Assembly (NCBI GenBank): GCA_033063855.1
Contig: CP093831.1
Span: 24,614,001 to 24,678,000 of the forward strand
Origin: Smittia aterrima
Taxonomy: Eukaryota > Arthropoda > Insecta > Diptera > Chironomidae
Direction: 5' to 3'
DNA length: 64,000 nucleotides
Within the stretch, counting starts at the first letter, position 1. Each line of letters begins with the position of its first letter. A model generated the notes under the pieces. That model had not been told where the DNA came from. It did no database searches and was given only the letters and a program-made list of their open reading frames with translations. The position numbers and the translations under genes were made by a program. Shown here piece by piece: positions 39,719 to 50,625 of this stretch.

Positions 39719-40984
39719 ATGAGAATTGGTGTCATCGGAGCTGGTCCAATCGGATTGAGTGCAATTAAAAATTCTTTGGCGTTCGGCTGTGAAGTGATTG
39801 CATTTGAACAAAGTGACAAAGTTGGAGGAACTTGGGTCTTGACTGATGGAAATGAGATAGATAAGAATGGTCTCGTGGTTCATCCAAGTATGTACGAAGG
39901 TCTTAGAACAATTGTTCCAACGGAGCTTATGAGCTATCCAGATTTTCCGTACAAGACTTCAGAGCGATCATACATTCCTTCAGAAGAAGTTTTAGAATAT
40001 TTAACATCTTATGCAAAAGCATTTGATCTTGAGAAACATGTCAAGTTCGAGCATCAAGTTGTGAGAGTTCGTCCGTTATTGGATGACTCTTGGGAATTGA
40101 TTGCACATGATGTTGTCGCTGACAAATACGAAACTTTTATTTTCGACAGAGTTCTTGTGTGCATTGGATTTTCTGTTCCGATTATTCCGAAATATCCTGG
40201 ACAAGACATTTTTAAAGGAAAGCAAAGTCATGCTCACTTGTATCGAAATGCAAAGAAGTTCGCTGGTGATCGAGTTCTTGTGATCGGAGCAGGACCGAGT
40301 GGATTTGATGTTACCAACTTTATTGGCGAAGTTGCTGAGAAAATATTTTGGTCTCATCACATGGAGAAAACTTTTGGCAAGAAAATTAAAATGGAGCTTC
40401 CGAAATGTCTTGTTGAGAAGTCAGACGTGTTGCGATTTACCGAGAACGGAGCTGAGTTTGTTGACGGAAGTTTCGAGGAATTCTCTTCGATTTTGTATTG
40501 CACTGGCTACGATTTTAGTTATCCATTTCTCTCAGTCGATTGCGGCTTATCTTGTCATGAGAAATACATTCAACCACTTTACAAACATTGCATCAACATC
40601 AATCGACCAACACTTGCGATTCTTGGACTTCCGTTCTTCGCCATTGGGGAGCCAATGTTTGATCTTCAAGTGAGATTTTGTTTGACTTTCTTCTGTGGAA
40701 GAAAGCAATTGCCATCGAAAGAAGAGATGCTCAAGGAGACAAACGAGGAAATGGAAGAAAGATGGAAAACTATGAGCAAGAAGAAAGCTCATTACCTTGG
40801 ATTAGAACGACATTCGAAATACTACGAAGATCTGGCTAAAACAGCTGAAATCGAGCCAATGAAACCAGTTCTTGTTAAGATTTTTGAGAAATCAGTTGCA
40901 AATATTTTTGCAGATCGTGAAACGTTTCGAAATTACAATTTCAAGATCATTGACGACGAGAATTTTGAGATGACGAGAAGATAA
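39719..40984 (+). CDS. flavin-containing monooxygenase, copy 4
   Basis: 421 residues, the most diverged copy at the N terminus (NEIDKNGLVVHPSMYEGLRT, then VPTELMSY). The FAD and NADPH sites and FMO signature are intact. After the NADPH site it reads FDVTNFIGEVAEK and KKIKMELPKCL. Residues from GFSVPIIPKYPG to HLYRN and from FVDGSFEEF to PTLAILG are the same as in the other copies, suggesting constraint or gene conversion. Inferred detoxification enzyme; substrate unknown. Confidence 0.9.
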   Translation: MRIGVIGAGPIGLSAIKNSLAFGCEVIAFEQSDKVGGTWVLTDGNEIDKNGLVVHPSMYEGLRTIVPTELMSYPDFPYKTSERSYIPSEEVLEYLTSYAKAFDLEKHVKFEHQVVRVRPLLDDSWELIAHDVVADKYETFIFDRVLVCIGFSVPIIPKYPGQDIFKGKQSHAHLYRNAKKFAGDRVLVIGAGPSGFDVTNFIGEVAEKIFWSHHMEKTFGKKIKMELPKCLVEKSDVLRFTENGAEFVDGSFEEFSSILYCTGYDFSYPFLSVDCGLSCHEKYIQPLYKHCININRPTLAILGLPFFAIGEPMFDLQVRFCLTFFCGRKQLPSKEEMLKETNEEMEERWKTMSKKKAHYLGLERHSKYYEDLAKTAEIEPMKPVLVKIFEKSVANIFADRETFRNYNFKIIDDENFEMTRR

Positions 40985-41244
40985 TTTTTTATCAGTGTTC
41001 ACATTAATAGTATTTGTTTAATAGTATGCTGATTGCTGAAAGCGAAAGATAATAAAAGTGTTCAGATAACTTTATACTTATCGCTAATTATGATAAATTG
41101 GTTGAGGGATGAAATATGTTTTAGCTTTTAAATAAAAAACATTAATTTATTTTAATGAATAAATTCTTAAACGTCAAAAGCTTTCACGATTCTTAACTTT
41201 TAGTGAATGATTTCAACCCCAAGCACTTTGTTTGCTCTTGCAAA

Positions 41245-41761
41245 TCAACCCCAAGCCTAGAAATATTTAAATTATTTTTCAATCATTAAACATTTTTTTA
41301 TCTAAACTCACTTGGGAAATGGAATAATGAAGCGTCAGTTTGTTTTGGTTTCCATAGCATTCGTAAAGGTTCTTCAAGATCTGATCAGGACTAGGTGCGA
41401 ATGTTTGATTAACGTAGAGGAACTAAAAGTAAAGAAATTAAGAGAAAATCCTTCGTTTCCTTAGATTTCACTTACAAGTTTCTCTTCAGGTTCGAGTTTC
41501 AGATATTTATGAATAAACTTGCAGACCCAATCAATGTTCTTCATGTAATCGACGGTCCACTTCCGTTGCTTCATGATAGGAGCATTACCAGCTGCATTTA
41601 ATAAGATATCAACTAAAAAGAAAAAATGTTGTCATCAAATTTTATTGATTTGCTTTCGTCGACTTACTTTTCGTGATTTCCGCTGGCTTTTGCGGAACAT
41701 CAGCTTTTATTGATAGATTCTCAACACTTAGCGATGGATCTGCTGGGTTTTCTTCAGACAT
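41245..41761 (-). CDS. Atg12: ubiquitin-like autophagy protein ATG12, four exons
   Basis: Exons 41761-41668, 41612-41476, 41422-41312 and 41256-41245 join in phase to 117 residues. ATG12 is conjugated through its C-terminal Gly to a Lys of ATG5 (E1 ATG7, E2 ATG10); the conjugate with ATG16 promotes ATG8 lipidation on forming autophagosomes. Family motifs seen: WTVDYMKNIDWVCKFI, FLYVNQTFAPSPDQI and NLYECYGNQNKL. The final exon is only 12 nt and encodes Ala-Trp-Gly-stop, the expected C terminus; reading through the preceding GTGAGT donor would give a false tail. Head-to-head with PARL, 150 bp apart. Confidence 0.93.
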
Positions 41762-41911
41762 TTCACTTGAAATATGTTTTTTTTGTTTTGTTTTGTTGAA
41801 CGAGGAGAAAACAACTTTTTTCAGGGAACGAAACTACGAGACATCGTTTGATAAACAATTCGCGAAATTAAATCGTTAGTAACCTTTGATTATGTGTAGA
41901 AGCTCTTGAAA
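41762..41911. promoter_or_regulatory. bidirectional promoter region Atg12/PARL
   Basis: Only 150 bp separate the two start codons, so the two genes probably share a divergent promoter. No TATA box was recognised. Confidence 0.5.
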
Positions 41912-43221
41912 ATGGCTTTAAGACAACTAATCTGCAGTAACGGCTTCAGGAGCTTAGGGTAAGGAGTTTAAGTTTTATTGCAAAAAAGATTTCGATGATT
42001 CAATAAATTTCTTTCTTAGGAAACAATATTCAAACTTGGACTTTGTAAAAAGACAGAGACTGACAGCAACTTCTGTTCGATTCATTCGAAGCAAAGTTAA
42101 TCAAGTGAACAAACAGAAGCCTCGAGAATATAGCTCGGTAACTCCATTCGAAGGATTTGTGCCACCAAATCACATTCGGAGCGATGTCTTAGGGAAAACT
42201 TTTTTGTTCACTGTCGCTGTAAGTTTGAAGGAAACGAATTGAATAACGTGAATGACGAAATTCTCTTTTTATAGTTCACAACTGGAACTTTCGTAGCTGT
42301 CACAATTTGGTAAGAGAAGTCGCTTATGTAAAAATCTCTGTAACTAACTTTATTTGTTCTTCATTAGGGAATACGAGAGAATCAGAAGTAAGGCTATCAA
42401 TGTAATTAGGAAAGCGAATCCTTTAAGTTGGCTACGTAGAAAACAAAGGCAAAACGATGAGTTGCTACTTAAAACAGAATTAGAACTTGAGCTCGATCGC
42501 ATCAGAGCTGAGATAGAGAAATTATGGAACAAGTTGTCCCCGGGCGAGAAGACTTTTGTTCCGATTCTACTGTTAAACATCATAGTTTACAGTTTATGGC
42601 GACTTCCTTCATTGAGACCTACGATGTTGAAATATTTCGCTAGCAATCCTGCTGCCAAGGCTGTTTGTTGGCCAATGTTTCTCTCAACATTCAGTCACTA
42701 CTCCTTCTTCCATTTATTTGCGAACATGTACGTGCTTCACAGCTTTTCAGCTGCAGCTCATGGTTTAGGACGAGAACAGTTTCTTGGATTATATCTCTCT
42801 GCCGGTGTGATTTCATCGTTTGCCAGCTATGCCTTCAAGATCGCAATTTCTAATCCTGGATATTCGTTAGGAGCTGTAAGTTGACTTGTAATTTTTTTTT
42901 CTGATTTTAATTTGAATTCTTCAACAGTCTGGAGCTATCATGGCAATTCTTGCGTACGTTTGTTCTCAATATCCTGACACTCAGCTCCATATCCTTTTCG
43001 TACCGCAATTCCACTTCAACGCTTCATCAGCAATTCAAGCGATCATGTGCTTTGACACTCTTGGGTTACTTCTCCGGTGGAAGATGTTTGACCATGCTGC
43101 GCATCTTGGAGGAGCTTTAGTTGGGCTCTTCTGGAGTTATTATGGACAACAACATATGTGGCCAGTTCGAGAGCACATTGTGAACTATTGGCATCAGTTG
43201 CGAGGCAAACCTTCGAGATGA
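41912..43221 (+). CDS. rho-7: mitochondrial rhomboid protease PARL / rhomboid-7
   Basis: Exons 41912-41958, 42020-42218, 42275-42309, 42368-42875 and 42928-43221 join in phase to about 360 residues. Inner-membrane rhomboid serine protease; known substrates of the family include PINK1 and PGAM5. The N terminus is basic and Ser/Arg-rich, as for mitochondrial import. The catalytic Ser is in GASGAIMAIL, formed across the last intron; the catalytic His is in DHAAHLGGALVG. The HYSFFHLFANMYVLHSF helix carries the conserved His/Asn segment. Six or seven hydrophobic helices are visible. No lesion. Confidence 0.94.
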
Positions 43222-45420
43222 ATAGAAAAGAATTGAAGATTTTCAATTTAATATTTATTTTTAATCAGAACTGGCATTAAAGAAGTTTTTATTTCACCAG
43301 CATAATTAATGTTTTCTGTCTTAACTTAATCACACGTCGATGAGTGATTTTCTAATTACGCTTCTTCGAGAACTGTAGCTAACGACTTATGAAATTGAAA
43401 AATTTCCATAATTCTCCGCCGTCGATGAGCTAAATTAATTCAATTACTTTTCCGTCGTTTTAATTGATTCACGTCTAATGAAATGCCTTCAATCAACCTC
43501 GTCGAGGAGTAAGAAGAAAGGCGACAAGCGGTGAGGGAAAAAAAAGATTCTCTCTCGCTCATTGGAAATTTTTGTTTTTCGATGAAGAAATTTCGCCCTT
43601 CCTCCGATGAAGGTTCGGGGATTTATGATGAGATGGAATTAAATTAAAGACGTCTATCGAGGACGCTCGCGGACGTGGAAAAGAGAAGGGCAAGGGATTT
43701 GTAGGCTAAAAAATGATTAATTTGAATTTTTCGTCTGATTACAAAGGCGCAAAACATAAACAAACAGCAAAGTTGTTTTTCTGTCCAATCCGATAATTTG
43801 ACAGCCGACAAGCGGGCTTGAGCTCGATGTGCTCGAGCGTAACAACAAAAAGAAAAAAGAGAGAAAAAAAATTAATCAGCACAAAAAAAAGTGTCCAAAT
43901 ATTGCACGAAAAGAAAAGAAGAATAAAAAGTGAAAGGCAAGAGGATGAAAACATCCCTCGATTATTAATTAAAAATGTTTTCAACCAACGCTAATTCTCG
44001 CCCCGTAGCCACTCGCTCCCTCGCTCCACACTTCCGCGAAAGGCAACAACATAAAGGAAACAATTAGCAAATGACGTTACTGAGATAAATGCTCGGAAAA
44101 ATCAAGAGAATGTTGAGTGATGTACGAGGAGGTGACTACATGACTTGAAATATGAGATTTTAATTAAGCAGTTGTCAAAATACGTGACTTGCCTTCGAGG
44201 AAAGTCTTCCCATCAATCGACGAACAAAAGAGCCAATAATGAAATAAATTTTCACTTAATAACGTTTTCTTCTTGTTAATAGGAAAAAGAGAGAAGAAAG
44301 CTTGTCATGTTGATGTCAACAATTTTCTCGTTATAAGTAATTAATAATCATTAAACGGGAAATGAATGAAGGTTCATTATATGCTGCGCTATCGAGTGAG
44401 AGTGAGAGAGAAGCGTGGGTCATGGTGTGAATAAATTCCGTGATTAAAAAAATCGTTTTGGTGGGCGAGGATGAGAAAGAGGGAAGAAGACATTTCTCTT
44501 AACGCTGGGTTGAAGCTGCGGACACAAAAGCAAATTGTCTGACAGATGGATGCCATTTTTTATTTTGTCTTTAGCAGAAGAAAGAAGAAAGTGAACTTTA
44601 TCAGAGATATTATGTTGTCAGAGTATTATTTTTATGCTAGGACGGGAGAGTATTATCAATTCGTCTTTTATGATGTGGGAGGAGGGCGACGACTACGACG
44701 ACATCGGAGGAAAAGAAAGGAAAACAATAGCGACGAGTGAACGTTGGAGAAAATTACTTTTCGTGCTTAGTATGGGAAGCTGCATCGTCGTCGACATCAG
44801 AATGAACTTTTACATCAACTTTTTTTTTTGTTTTGATGTGAGAATAATTTCAGCTTCATGTTAAAATAAAACTTTTTTCGGATTGATTTATGAAAATCTC
44901 CATTAAAAATCACGAAAGCTTTCAAATTACATTTGCTACTTCGATGGAAAAATGAGAGAAATATTCAACAGAAAAAAAATCGATCAATATTTGAATATTT
45001 CGCCAGACTTTTGAATTTCGAAGCTTCAACTCGTGAAATGGAATCCCTTTAACGTTTTGATTCTTTTATTTAAGAAATGAATAATTAAAAAGCTCATTAA
45101 GTTTTTTTTAAAGCTTCGTCTGCAACGAGAACTTTACGATTTATTTCGATGAGCAAATAGAATTCTACGAATGCAAAGGAAAATAAATTTTTCTCTCGTA
45201 GATAAAAAAGGAAAAACTTGGACTTTACAACTTAATTCTTTTTGAGTTTACTTTACAACTCGATTTTCAGTTAAAGCTGAGAAAAAAGTTTTATTAAAAT
45301 ATTGAAGAGAAAAGCGATTTTTTGAGAATTATTGAATTAAACTAAAATGATAGAAGAGAAAAAAAAGTTAGAACTCAGTTTTGAGTTTACTATGGTTCGC
45401 AGACAAAACTGTTTATTTTG
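43222..45420. other. gene-free interval PARL to C2H2 array
   Basis: No coding region was supported. Open frames such as 44546-44740 are short and repetitive (R/K-rich from AGA/GAA runs). Purine-rich stretches are common. It may hold regulatory sequence, but nothing specific was recognised. Confidence 0.4.
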
Positions 45421-45585
45421 GTGGGTCAGTGACAGTTGTCTTGTGTTCAGGTAAAAAAGTTATTGAACGTTTGAGAGAAAATAATTTATTTTACTTAAAT
45501 CAGGTAAAAAAAGTCGTTTGCGACTTCATTTCTAGTTAAACCTTCAATCAGTTAACATCAAAAGAAAAAGAGTTTATTAGTCGAT
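45421..45585 (+). promoter_or_regulatory. 5' leader with short UTR intron, C2H2 array copy 1
   Basis: Presumed 5'-UTR intron 45451-45503, with TTCAG/GTAAAA at the donor and AATCAG/GTAAAA at the acceptor. The tract CAATCAGTTAACATC before the ATG recurs in the other array members. Confidence 0.5.
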
Positions 45586-46878
45586 ATGCAGAATTATTCG
45601 CAAGAAATTATTGAGTTCATCAAACAAGAGGAAGAGATCGAAGACTTGAAAGTTATCGATCAGTTCACTGCTGAAGAAATTATCGGCAATATCAAACATG
45701 AACCGGAAAGACATTTCGTGTTTATTATGCCGGACGATCCAGAGGTTGAAGAAGTGAAAGAAGTGAAAATAATTTTAAGCAAATTTGATAGAGGGAAAAC
45801 AAAATCAGAAATGTTTAAAACTTACTCAGTTTGTGCCAGATGTGAATACGTGTCCGGACATTTGATAAAATTGAAAAAACATTTAAAAACTTGTAAAAAC
45901 CTTAAAAGGTGCGAAAAATGTTTTTTGATGAGTAAATCTGAAAAGTTTGAAGAATGCGGAATGTGTGATCTCAAATTTGATTGCATCAACTGTAAGACCA
46001 AACATCAAAATCAAAATCACTTCAATGGATCAAATTGGCATTGCAGCAGATGCGATTTCAAAACATTGAACAAGGGAATTTTGAGAAATCATTATCGGAG
46101 TCATGTGAAGAAGTTTTCGTGCGAAACTTGCAAGAAAATCTTTGCAACGAATCGTGATTTAAAAAACCATCAACAGCAGCATCGCCACGGAAGCTTCGCT
46201 ATGGAACCAGAATCTAAATTCGATTGTGAAAAATGCATTCGATCATTTGCAACTAAACACGGTTTAAAATATCATGAGAGACAGTTTCATAGTAAATTGA
46301 AGTTCCATTGCGATATTTGTGGCAAAACTACTAAAACTAAGACTGAAATATGACAACATATTCAAACTCATTTCAAAGTTCCTTGTCCGATTTGTCAGCG
46401 AATGTTTTTTAAGCGTTCCCTTAAAAGACACATTGAGGAGCATTCGATAACTTCAAGGTTCAAATGTGACAAATGTGAGAAAGTTTATGTCAGCAAGAAT
46501 AAACTAAGCATTCATAAAAACTTAAAACATGAGATTAATGAAGTTCAATGCGATTTATGTTCTAAAGTGTTCAAGAACAAACTTTTATTAAGAAAGCATA
46601 TGGGAACTCATTTGAAGGTCAAATGTCAGATGTGTACAAAGTCGATCACTAAACAAAGGTTGAAGCAGCACATGAAGTCGTCTCATTCATTTGGAGAAAA
46701 GCATTTGGCTTGTAACATTCGTAAGTGTCAACAAAAGTTTAAAAATATCAAAGAACTTAAGGAGCATGAGAAAATTCACATCGAAACAAGAATTTAGAAG
46801 TGTCCAAAGTGCCATTATCGAACAAAAAATATTAGCGATATAAAGAGCCACATAAACAGCAAAGTGCACAAAATCTGA
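45586..46878 (+). pseudogene. C2H2 zinc-finger gene with two in-frame stops
   Basis: The frame runs from MQNYSQEIIEFIKQEEEIED through about eleven fingers to SHINSKVHKI at 46878, but is broken by TGA at 46351-46353 (in KTKTEI-stop-QHIQTH, where paralogs have Leu/Arg) and TAG at 46795-46797 (in ETRI-stop-KCPKC, where paralogs have Tyr). No frameshift is present and all fingers are otherwise intact, so it is recent. The N-terminal 255 residues with about five fingers could still be translated. The IKQEE and IKHEPERHFVFIMP motifs are as in the intact copies. Confidence 0.8.
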
Positions 46879-47061
46879 AAACTATTTTTGGACTCACTTT
46901 TATAAAACTATCGAAACAAATTATTTCACTTTATTTTTCATTTTATTAAATTTTACTTTCAAAATGAGTTTTTTGATGTGATATATTTTATTTCTTCTTC
47001 TTTCAATAAATAATTATAAAACTTGTATTCAAATTTTTCTTTTAAGATCTTTTTGTTTTCA

Positions 47062-47434
47062 GTCTGTTGGTGTCCGCGCTTAAAGTTTCATGACTTAAGA
47101 TTGTGTTGGTTGATGGTGAAATACGAGACTCCGACGCTCACCTAAACTCAGAGAAATAATTAAAATATTTATTTCATTCAATCAAAAACTATTTTCTTAG
47201 ATTTCGTAGGATATTTCTAATTTCTTGAGCCGCGAGGGTTGATTTGTTCCGTCTTTCCTTTTGTTATTCTTGACGACTCAGAGAAAAGTTGCTTTCAGGT
47301 AATTAAATGGGTTTTTCCATCTCTTAGAAAATAATTCAATTTTTTCTTAAATCAGGTACAAAAGTGATTTAAGAAATTCATTTTTAGTTGAGACATCGAT
47401 CAGTTAACATCGTTAGTGCAGTTTTAAGTTTATT
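47062..47434 (+). promoter_or_regulatory. repeated 5' leader, C2H2 array copy 2
   Basis: Starts TCTGTTGGTGTCCGCGCTT and includes GTGTTGGTTGATGGTGAAATA and the GACGCTCA tract. Homologous blocks precede the gene at 48211 (from about 47852) and lie at 49660. A short UTR intron is inferred at 47299-47355 (CAG/GTAATT to AATCAG/GTACAA). Confidence 0.55.
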
Positions 47435-47740
47435 ATGGAGAATCTAAATCAAGAAACCATCGACAGCATCAAACAAGAAGAAGAGATCGAAGATGAGAGG
47501 GCTCTCGAGCAATTCGAATCAATAGAAATTGACGACAACATCAAACATGAACCGGAAAGACATTTCGTTTTCATTATGCCAGACGACCCAGAGATCGAAG
47601 AAGTGAAAGAAGTGAAAATAGTTTTGAGGAAATTTGATGGAAAATGGAAATCTAAATCCAAAATGTTCCTAGAGGAAAAATTAAAAAAAGCATTCTACCA
47701 GGGCGCCCTTATTGTGACCGGTATTCTTTATTTTTTTTAA
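47435..47740 (+). pseudogene. C2H2 gene reduced to its N-terminal domain
   Basis: 101 residues: MENLNQETIDSIKQEEEIED, then NIKHEPERHFVFIMPDDPE and VKIVLRKFDGKWKSKSKMF, after which homology ends just before the first finger. A non-homologous tail (FYQGALIVTGILYFF) leads to a stop. The downstream DNA matches 3' flanks of the array, so the finger region (about 1 kb) was deleted. It might encode a finger-less, SUMO-motif-bearing protein, but I treat it as a truncated copy. Confidence 0.7.
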
Positions 47741-47851
47741 AAAAAATTATTGTAAAATTTTTAATGAGCTAGTGAATGAAACAAAATAAAAAATAATGAT
47801 AAAACTTGCATTCAATATTCTTTTAGCAATTTGAGATCTTTTTGCTTTCAG

Positions 47852-48210
47852 TCTGTTGGTGTCCGCGCTTATAGTTTTCTGACTTGAGTTTGTGTTGGTT
47901 GACGGTGAAATCCGAGACTCAGACGCTCAGCCAAACTCACAGTAATAATTATTCATTTTAATTAAAAAGTCTTTTAAAAAATTTCTTAGAATATAACAAA
48001 ATTCTTGAGGAGTAAGAGTTGATCTGGTGCTGTTCCTTTTCTTTTTTCCTTGGCGGCTCAGACAAAAGTCGTCTGCAGGTAATTAAATTTTTTTAAGCTG
48101 CTTCGAAAATATTTTAATTTTTCTTAAAACAGGTAGAATAATAATTTGAGAGTTCACTTTTAGTTAAACATTCGATCAGTTAACATCATTAACGCAGTTT
48201 TAAGTTAAAT
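47852..48210 (+). promoter_or_regulatory. repeated 5' leader, C2H2 array copy 3
   Basis: Same block order as at 47062. Inferred short UTR intron 48079-48132 (CAG/GTAATT to AACAG/GTAGAA). Confidence 0.55.
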
Positions 48211-49521
48211 ATGGAAAACTTTAATCAAGAAACCACTGACAGAATCAAACAAGAAGAAGAGATCGAAAATTCGAGAGTTCTTTATCAGTTCACATCAGTA
48301 GAATTCGTAGGCGACATCAAACATGAACCAGAGAGACATTTCGTTTTCATCATGCCGGAAGATCCTGAACCAGAGATCGAAGAAATAAAAGAAGTGAAAA
48401 TTGTTTTGTGGAAATTTGATAGAAAATGTAAAGATTCAGCTGAGATGTTCAAAAGCTATTTCTATTGTGACAAGTGTGACTACGTAACTAATAACTCTAG
48501 TCACTTGAACAGACACTTAAAAGTTTGTAAAAATCTTCAAAAATGCAAAAAATGTTTTTTGATGGGCAAATCAGAAAACTTTGAAGAATGTGGAATGTGC
48601 GATATCAAATTTGACTGCAACAACTGCAAGATCAAACATCAAAATCAGAATCATCTCAAGGGGTCAAATTGGCATTGCATCAAATGTGATTTCAAAACTT
48701 CACACAAATATAAATATTATCTAAGAAAACATTATGCGACTCATATGATGAAGCTGTCATGCGAAACCTGCAACAAAAGCTTTTCAGAAAAACGTCAATT
48801 AAAAGCTCATCAGCAGCAACATCGCCACGGAATCTTCGCATCGGAATCACAAATAAAATTTGAATGCGAAGAGTGCGTTCATTCCTTTGCAACAAAAGAC
48901 GGATTGAGAAAACATAAAAGAAATGTTCATGGCACAATTAAGTTCCAATGCGATATTTGTGGGAAAGCATCAAAAACTAAAGGCGTTATAAATCTGCACT
49001 TGCAAACTCATCAAAAAGTGCCCTGTCCGATTTGTCAGCAAATGATAACTGGAAGTTGTGTTAAAGAACACGTTGAACAACATTCGTCACCAGAAAAGTT
49101 TAAATGTGACAAATGCAAGAAATTTTACTTAAACAAGAAGGCTCTTAAAGATCATAAGCGAATGAAACATGAAATTAATGAAGTTCAATGCGATTTGTGT
49201 AGTAGGAAAGTTCAGAATAAATTTCTACTTAGACTACATATGAAAAGTCATTTGAAGGTTCAATGTCAATTTTGTAAAGAGTGGATTTGTGGAAAATCCA
49301 ATTTGGTTCGTCACATAAAAATGTTACATCCACAAGGACAAAGGTTTGTGCATTGTGACATCGCGAAATGTCGACAAAAGTATAAAGACATCAAAGAACT
49401 GAAGGAGCACAAGAAAATCCACATCGGAACTGGAATCTACAAATGTCCGAAGTGCGATCATCACACAAAAAAAATTGTCCATATGAAAGACCACATGAGG
49501 AGATTAAAACATGAAATTTAA
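48211..49521 (+). CDS. C2H2 zinc-finger protein, array copy 3
   Basis: 436 residues, intact. The N terminus has IKQEEEIEN and IKHEPERHFVFIMPEDPEPE (two SUMO-type ψKxE sites) and VKIVLWKFDRKCKDSAEMF. About twelve C2H2 or related fingers follow, including CDKCDYVTNNSSHLNRHLKVC, CETCNKSFSEKRQLKAHQQQH, CDICGKASKTKGVINLHLQTH and a last finger CPKCDHHTKKIVHMKDHMRR, ending LKHEI. Likely nuclear DNA-binding regulator; target unknown. The arrangement of fingers is conserved across the array, with most change in and around finger helices. Confidence 0.88.
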   Translation: MENFNQETTDRIKQEEEIENSRVLYQFTSVEFVGDIKHEPERHFVFIMPEDPEPEIEEIKEVKIVLWKFDRKCKDSAEMFKSYFYCDKCDYVTNNSSHLNRHLKVCKNLQKCKKCFLMGKSENFEECGMCDIKFDCNNCKIKHQNQNHLKGSNWHCIKCDFKTSHKYKYYLRKHYATHMMKLSCETCNKSFSEKRQLKAHQQQHRHGIFASESQIKFECEECVHSFATKDGLRKHKRNVHGTIKFQCDICGKASKTKGVINLHLQTHQKVPCPICQQMITGSCVKEHVEQHSSPEKFKCDKCKKFYLNKKALKDHKRMKHEINEVQCDLCSRKVQNKFLLRLHMKSHLKVQCQFCKEWICGKSNLVRHIKMLHPQGQRFVHCDIAKCRQKYKDIKELKEHKKIHIGTGIYKCPKCDHHTKKIVHMKDHMRRLKHEI

Positions 49522-50625
49522 ATTTTAAAGTTTTTTTCTTTATTTTTTTTAAATTTTTAATGAGCTAAAATAAAATGAGTAAATAAAAAAAAATAAAAAA
49601 TAATGATAAAACTTGCATTCAAACTTTGTTCAGCAATTTGAAATCTTTTTGTTTTCAGTCTGTTGGTGTCCGCGCTTATAGTTTTCTGACTTGAGATTGT
49701 GTTGGTTGATGGTGAAATACGAGACTCAGACGCTCATCTAAACTAAGAGTAATAATTATTTTATTCAATCGAAAACTATTTTCTTAGTTTTCTTATGATA
49801 TTTCTAATTTCTTGAGCCGCGAGGGTTGATTTGTTTCGTCTTTTCTCTTGTTATTCTTGGCGACTCAGAGAAAAGTTGTCTGCAGGTAAATGGGCTTTAT
49901 TAATTAATTTTTTCTTAAATCAGGTTCAAAAGTTATTTGAGAAGTTCATTTTTAGTTAAGACATCGATAAGTTAACATCATTAAAGCAGTTTTAAGTTTA
50001 TTACCCTTGAAATTATTTTCTAAAAGTCTTCTGGCTGTTTAGCAAGTATGCAAAAAGATGTTAAATTATATGGGCTTTTGAATGAGATCTCATATTCCAG
50101 AAGAAAATACTAAAATACTTTGTTTTCATTTACTTGACGGTTCGGAGACAGTTTGGAGTCGGCATCAGCTACCACATTCGAAGCAGCTGTTAGAAAATAA
50201 TTTATTACGAACTTTTTCTGAAAGGACACATGAATTATCATTTGAGGATTTCATGTCAAATGTGTAGAAAATATGTGAGACAATGGGATCGGAAAGGAAA
50301 CATTAAAACGAGGTATTCATCATGCTTTTGAATTAAAAACAAAATATATTTTATATTATTTTGCTACACAATTTTTGTGAGTTTAAATAAATCTAAATTA
50401 AATTTAATTCAAACTCTTTTCAAATATTTCGCTCAAGCTTTTTCTGCTGAAGCGATTTCTCGCTTCAAATGATGCGAAGTTGCCGCTAAAAATTTGTAAA
50501 CAAACAAATGATTGTTCAGGAATTATCTTTAAAATCAAGGAATTTGAGTGAAAGTGAATATTTAAATGTGAGAAATTCATTCCAAATTTAACTCTCAACC
50601 AGTTTAAACACAAAAGAAACTCGTC
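49522..50625. other. spacer with leader repeat and gene relic
   Basis: Contains a third copy of the leader block (49660-49980, shortened UTR intron at 49886-49923), which ends at GTTTTAAGTTTATTA without its gene. A relic (about 50030-50270) follows, resembling 52315-52480. The sequence from about 50205 matches 15690-15750, then joins to the spacer also found at 19540 and 29350. The last 140 bp is the leader shared with 20105 and 29560. Confidence 0.5.
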
